From NCBI GenBank assembly GCA_041687475.1, contig JAWLBW010000116.1, forward strand, positions 1 to 13,095: a DNA stretch of 13,095 bases. Direction: 5' to 3'. Below are positions 9,179 through 13,095 of the stretch, one piece after another. A program made the position numbers and the translations under genes. The DNA comes from JAWLBW01 sp041687475. Lineage in GTDB: Bacteria; J088; JAWLBW01. Numbering within the stretch: the first letter of the stretch is position 1; each line of letters starts with the position of its first letter. The notes under the pieces are model-generated. The model was not told where the DNA came from and searched no databases. It worked only from the letters and a program-made list of their open reading frames with translations.

Positions 9179-10779
9179 CGAAACCGCTTCCCGCATGGGC
9201 GCCGTGGGGCGCCGCCGTGGCTACCGGTCTGTTGCTTGGTCTATCGCAACCCAAGGTCGACTGGAACCTGCTTGCGTGGATTGCCTGGGTTCCCCTTATC
9301 CTTGCGGTGCGGGGGCAGACGCCCGGGCGGGTGTTCAAGCTTGCCTACGCCGCGCACTTCGTGGCCTTTGCCGTGCTGCTGTACTGGATCGAGGTTGTGG
9401 TGCGCGTGTACGGCGGGGTGCCGATTGCCCTGTCGTGGATTCCCATGACGCTGCTTACGGCGTATTGCGCGCTGTTCATGAGCGTCGCCTTCTGGTGGGC
9501 CCGGCGCGTTGAACTCGCCTTTCCGCGGCTGTCGATGCTTTGGACCCTGCCCGTGCTCATTACCGCCGGCGAGTGGGTGCGCGGGGTACTGTTTACCGGG
9601 TTTCCCTGGGGGCACCCGGCCTACTCGCAGTATCGGTTGACCCGGGTCATTCAGATGGTCGACATCACGGGTATCGACGGGCTGCTGTTCGTGCTCGTGC
9701 TGGCCAGTGCCGGTATCGTGGCCGCCGTCGATTACCTGCGTACCCGCCGCAACCTGACTCCGGCCGTGACGGCGCTGGTGGTCGTCGCCGCCGTTCTTCT
9801 GTACGGTAATGCCCGCTACTCGGCCTTCCGCGACGTGGGCGAGGGGCCCGATCGTTCGCTGAAGGTGGCGCTGCTGCAGGGCAACATCGAGCAGAGTCTG
9901 AAATGGGACGACGAATTCCGCGTCAAGACGCTCGATATTTACGACCGGTTGGCTCGTGAGGCGGCCGGGGCCGGCGCCGAGCTCATCATCTGGCCCGAGA
10001 CGGCGGCGCCGTTTTATTTCCGCCCGGGGCGCGAGGGCGAATCGATGCGTTTGCAGCGCCTCGTGCGCGATACGGGAGTGCCGGCGCTCATCGGCGCGCC
10101 CGCCGTTGAAGTCCGTAACGAAAAACCGCGGTTTCTCAACCGGGCCTATCTGCTCGACAGCGAGGGCGGTCTCATTGCGTGGTACGACAAGATGCACCTC
10201 GTGCCGTTCGGCGAGTATCTGCCGCTGCCGTGGGCGTTCGGGTGGATCGAGCGACTCATTCCGGCCGTGGGTAACTTCGTGCCGGGCGAGCGCAGGCGGG
10301 TGCTGGCGGTGCCGGGGGCCCGTTTCGGAACGCTCATCTGTTTCGAAAGCATCTTTCCCGACGAGGCGCGCCTGTTCGTGAAGGACGGGGCCGATTTCCT
10401 GACGGTCATCACCAACGATGCGTGGTTCCTGCGCACGTCGGCCACGTACCAGCATGTCTCGATGGCCGTGCTGCGCGCCGTCGAAAACCGCGTGCCCGTG
10501 CTGCAGGCGGGTAACACCGGGGTCACGGCGGTTATCGACGCCGACGGTTCGATGCGTGAGCCCCTGGCCATTTTTGAAGAGAGCACCATGGTCGAATCCA
10601 TCGGCCTGCAGCGTGCTCCGACGATATATACGCGTTACGGCGACGTATTCGCCTATGCTACGCTGATCTTGACGGCGCTTTCCGTGCCGGCGGTACGCCG
10701 CCGCCGGAAGGGCGCCGATACGAATACGAATGGAGATTCCGATGGAAATCACGAACGAATTCCGCAACCGGCTCGGTGA
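9175..10779 (+). CDS. lnt: Apolipoprotein N-acyltransferase
   Basis: Lnt (534 residues) is an inner-membrane enzyme that adds the third acyl chain to the N-terminal cysteine of lipoproteins in diderm bacteria. Hydrophobic segments in about the first 220 residues suggest seven membrane helices, with one more near the C-terminus (YATLILTALSVPAV). Between them is a nitrilase-type domain starting at KVALLQGNIEQ (about residue 230). Its catalytic Glu-Lys-Cys triad is E275 (IIWPETA), K339 (WYDKMHLVPFGEYLP) and C389 (TLICFES). The GTG start overlaps the upstream stop. The last 38 bases overlap the prfB opening frame, giving a hydrophilic tail (TNTNGDSDG...) beyond the last helix. Confidence 0.95.
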   Translation: MTKPLPAWAPWGAAVATGLLLGLSQPKVDWNLLAWIAWVPLILAVRGQTPGRVFKLAYAAHFVAFAVLLYWIEVVVRVYGGVPIALSWIPMTLLTAYCALFMSVAFWWARRVELAFPRLSMLWTLPVLITAGEWVRGVLFTGFPWGHPAYSQYRLTRVIQMVDITGIDGLLFVLVLASAGIVAAVDYLRTRRNLTPAVTALVVVAAVLLYGNARYSAFRDVGEGPDRSLKVALLQGNIEQSLKWDDEFRVKTLDIYDRLAREAAGAGAELIIWPETAAPFYFRPGREGESMRLQRLVRDTGVPALIGAPAVEVRNEKPRFLNRAYLLDSEGGLIAWYDKMHLVPFGEYLPLPWAFGWIERLIPAVGNFVPGERRRVLAVPGARFGTLICFESIFPDEARLFVKDGADFLTVITNDAWFLRTSATYQHVSMAVLRAVENRVPVLQAGNTGVTAVIDADGSMREPLAIFEESTMVESIGLQRAPTIYTRYGDVFAYATLILTALSVPAVRRRRKGADTNTNGDSDGNHERIPQPAR

Positions 10780-11864
10780 GCTATGGAGGTATCTTTGACT
10801 TGGGTAACAAGGAAATCCAGGTCAAAGAGTGGGATGAACTAGCCAGCAACCCCGAGTTCTGGGAAGATCCGAAGCGTGCGCAGGATATCGTGCGCAAGCA
10901 GACCGAGTACAAGCGCGACATCGACAACTGGCGCCGTCTGCAGCAGCAGGTCGACGACGTCGAGGTGCTGCACGAATTGGCGCAGGAAGCCGGCGACGAA
11001 AACGAGCTTGAAGAAGTAGAGCGCAACATCGAGGTCATCGAAAAGGGCATTTCGACCCTCGAGTTCAAACGCATGCTCTCTGGCAAGCACGACGCCAACA
11101 ACGCGCTGCTCGTCATCAACTCGGGCGCGGGCGGCACCGAGGCGCAGGACTGGGCCTCGATTCTCATGCGAATGTATGCGCGCTGGGCCGAAGCCCGGGG
11201 TTTCAAGGTCGAGCTGCTCGACGAGCTCTCGGGCGAAGAAGCCGGCATCAAGAACGCGACCCTGCGTATCGAGGGCGAATACGCCTACGGATTCCTGCGG
11301 GCCGAAATCGGCATTCACCGCCTGGTGCGCATCAGCCCGTTCGACTCGAACAAGCGTCGGCACACGAGCTTCGCCTCGGTTTTCGTTTATCCGGAGCTGG
11401 ATGACGACGCCGAAATCGAAATTCTCGACAAGGACGTGCAGATGGACGTCTTCCGAGCCAGCGGCGCCGGTGGTCAGCACGTGAACAAGACCAGCTCGGC
11501 CGTGCGCCTTACGCATATTCCGTCCGGAATCGTCGTGGCCTGTCAGAACGAGCGCTCGCAGCACCAGAATCGCGAGCAGGCCATGAAGATGCTCAAGGCG
11601 CGGTTGTACGAACAGCGCGAAGAAGAAAAACGCAAGGAAGCCGAGGCGCTCGAGGGCACCAAGTCCGATATCGGGTGGGGCAACCAGATTCGCAGCTATG
11701 TGATGCAGCCATATCAGATGGTCAAGGATCTGCGTACCGGTGAGGAAACCAGCAATGTAAGCGGGGTGCTCGACGGCGACATCGACACCTTCATCGAAGC
11801 CTATCTCAAGGGTAAGCGCAGTGAACGCGCCCTTGCGGCCGGCGAAGCCGGCAGCGAAGTATGA
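10742..11864 (+). CDS. prfB: Peptide chain release factor 2, made by programmed +1 frameshift (10742-10795 joined to 10797-11864)
   Basis: RF2 recognises UAA and UGA stop codons and triggers peptide release. Translation starts at ATG 10742, six bases after GGAG (10732-10735), inside the end of lnt. Eighteen codons (MEITNEFRNRLGELWRYL) are followed by an in-frame TGA at 10796-10798. A +1 shift at CTT continues with GAC TTG GGT, giving 373 residues, near the usual 365. The later frame has the stop-recognition tripeptide S198-P199-F200, typical of RF2, and the catalytic G243-G244-Q245. A start at GTG 10776 would skip the regulatory opening and is rejected. The gene is followed after three bases by lysS, the common prfB-lysS pairing. 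Confidence 0.95.
10785..10799 (+). promoter_or_regulatory. RF2 programmed +1 frameshift site
   Basis: GGAGG (10785-10789), TAT, CTT, TGA and C follow one another exactly as in the known RF2 sites: an internal Shine-Dalgarno three bases before the slippery CTT and an in-frame UGA with a C after it, the poor-termination context. When RF2 is scarce, ribosomes pause at UGA and slip forward one base, making more RF2. The mechanism is established for the family; its presence here is read directly from the sequence. Confidence 0.95.
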
Positions 11865-11867
11865 CCT

Positions 11868-13095
11868 ATGACCACGATTGACGAACGCCAGGAACAGCAC
11901 GAACAGATTCGCCAGCGCATCGCCAAGATGGAAGCGCTGCGGGAAAAGGGCATCAATCCGTATCCGAACGACGTGGGCGAGCGTGATCGCATCGCCGACA
12001 TTCTGGGCGAATACGGCGAGACCGAGGGCGAAGCCCTCGAGCAGGTGGGGAAAAAGTTTACCATTGCCGGCCGCGCCATGGCCCTGCGCTCGTTCGGCAA
12101 GGCGGCTTTCATGTCGCTGCGTGACGCCTCGGGGCGCATGCAGATCTTCGTGAAGAAGGACATCATCGGTCCCGAAGCCTTCGAGGTATTCAAGCTCATG
12201 GAAGTGGGCGATTTCGTGCTTGCCACGGGGCGCCTCTTCCGCACGAAGACGAATGAGCTGACCATCGAGGCCGAGTCTGTTCGTATCGTTACCAAGGGCC
12301 TGCGACCCCTGCCCGAGAAGTGGCACGGGCTGTCCGACGTCGAAACCCGCTATCGGCAGCGGTATGTCGACCTCATCGCCAACGAAGAGGTAATCGAGAC
12401 CTTTCGCGTGCGAAATCGGGCCATCCGTTTCATTCGCGACTTTCTCGACGCCCGTGGTTACATGGAGGTCGAAACGCCGATGATGCAGCCGATTCCGGGG
12501 GGCGCCACGGCGCGTCCGTTCGTGACGCATCACAACGCGCTCGATATGGAATTGTATCTGCGCGTCGCGCCCGAGCTTTATCTGAAACGGCTCGTGGTGG
12601 GTGGCGTTGAGCGGGTGTACGAGATCAACCGTAACTTCCGCAACGAAGGCATCAGCACCCGGCATAATCCGGAATTCACCATGCTCGAATTCTATCAGGC
12701 CTATGCCACGTTCGACGATCTGATGAGCCTGACCGAAGAGATGTTGAGTGGCCTGGTCAAATCCCTGCGGGGAGAAACCACCCTTGACTATCAGGGTCAG
12801 CAGCTGAATTTCGCCGCGCCGTTCAAGCGTCTTCGCATTGAAGAGGCGCTTACCGAGGTGCTCGGGCTCGACGCCGCCCGACTGAACGACGCCGATTACC
12901 TGCTCGAAGTCTTCCAGCGCAACGGCGTGAAGCTCGATCCCGCAAAATTGCGTGCGCAGTACCCTACCGAAAAGGGCTTTCTTGGTAAACTGCATGTCGA
13001 ACTGATGGATGAACTGGTCGAGCCGAAAATTGTCGACCCCACGTTCATCACGCATTACCCGACGGCGGTCAGCCCGCTTTCGCGGCGGAATGAAG
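11868..13095 (+). CDS. lysS: Lysyl-tRNA synthetase, class II (3' end beyond window)
   Basis: This codes for the first 409 residues of a protein usually near 500, cut by the window edge. It charges tRNA-Lys with lysine. An N-terminal helix (DERQEQHEQIRQRIAKMEALREKGINPYP) is followed by the OB-fold anticodon-binding domain (about residues 62-150; FTIAGRAMALRSFGKAAFM). The class II catalytic domain then begins, with motif 1 near 190-205 (FLDARGYMEVETP) and motif 2 around FRNEG (257-261) in INRNFRNEGISTRHNPEFT. Motif 3 would lie beyond the window. ATG 11868 is three bases after the prfB stop and in the same phase. The ribosome binding site is weak, which suggests coupling to prfB. Confidence 0.97.
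   Translation, partial: MTTIDERQEQHEQIRQRIAKMEALREKGINPYPNDVGERDRIADILGEYGETEGEALEQVGKKFTIAGRAMALRSFGKAAFMSLRDASGRMQIFVKKDIIGPEAFEVFKLMEVGDFVLATGRLFRTKTNELTIEAESVRIVTKGLRPLPEKWHGLSDVETRYRQRYVDLIANEEVIETFRVRNRAIRFIRDFLDARGYMEVETPMMQPIPGGATARPFVTHHNALDMELYLRVAPELYLKRLVVGGVERVYEINRNFRNEGISTRHNPEFTMLEFYQAYATFDDLMSLTEEMLSGLVKSLRGETTLDYQGQQLNFAAPFKRLRIEEALTEVLGLDAARLNDADYLLEVFQRNGVKLDPAKLRAQYPTEKGFLGKLHVELMDELVEPKIVDPTFITHYPTAVSPLSRRNE

Noticed and set aside
10669..10697. TTGACG near the end of lnt as a -35 for prfB
   Set aside because: No acceptable -10 sequence is found at 16-18 bases downstream.
9241..10767. 508-codon open frame on the - strand opposite lnt
   Set aside because: Shadow of lnt in a GC-rich gene; the lnt membrane segments and catalytic triad make the + strand reading certain.
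11838..11852. GCCGGC-GAA-GCCGGC hairpin at the end of prfB as a terminator
   Set aside because: It is within coding sequence, has no T-tract after it, and lysS starts 15 bases later.
10776..11864. prfB starting at GTG 10776 as an ordinary open frame
   Set aside because: It would omit the conserved zero-frame opening. The GGAGG-TAT-CTT-TGA-C site and the well-placed GGAG before ATG 10742 show a programmed frameshift instead.
10839..13055. 738-codon open frame on the - strand opposite prfB and lysS
   Set aside because: prfB and lysS happen to be in the same phase and both avoid TTA, CTA and TCA, so the opposite frame stays open. No coherent protein is seen.

Overview
The window carries ordinary bacterial housekeeping genes, all on the + strand. 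It is GC-rich with a strong preference for G or C at third codon positions. A lipoprotein signal peptide next to lnt (apolipoprotein N-acyltransferase) points to a diderm (Gram-negative-type) bacterium. The purine enzymes are of the PurS/PurQ/small-PurL type and PurF is of the Bacillus type with iron-sulfur cysteines, which argues against a gammaproteobacterium. A Leptospirales-like spirochaete is a guess that I cannot test here.

Layout. (1) Bases 1-458 have no convincing gene. They hold a hairpin at 21-53, a perfect 22-bp palindrome at 282-303 and a plausible extended -10 promoter at 388-417. (2) 459-2620 holds a YycJ/WalJ-like metallo-beta-lactamase-fold hydrolase followed by purB. (3) 2621-2782 is an intergenic leader with a good sigma70-type promoter and several hairpins. 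(4) 2783-13095 is one tightly packed array of ten genes: purC, purS, purQ, purL, purF, pyrE, an unrecognised lipoprotein, lnt, prfB and lysS. Neighbours overlap or are separated by at most 5 bases, and lysS runs off the right edge.

How the genes work together. PurF makes phosphoribosylamine from PRPP and glutamine. PurS/PurQ/PurL together make FGAM, PurC makes SAICAR, and PurB acts twice (SAICAR to AICAR, and adenylosuccinate to AMP). PyrE uses PRPP for pyrimidines. The second half of the array moves to lipoprotein maturation (a lipoprotein and Lnt) and then to translation (release factor 2 and lysyl-tRNA synthetase).

The decision that most affects annotation is prfB. A gene caller would probably start it at 10776. 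The sequence instead shows a short zero-frame opening from ATG 10742 ending in an in-frame TGA at 10796-10798 inside a canonical RF2 +1 frameshift site, so the protein is encoded by 10742-10795 joined to 10797-11864. I found no mobile elements, CRISPR arrays, tRNA or rRNA genes, and no clear undescribed system. The best candidates for new biology are the structured leader of the purine operon, the unrecognised lipoprotein beside lnt, and the Glu-to-Asp change in the PurQ catalytic triad.
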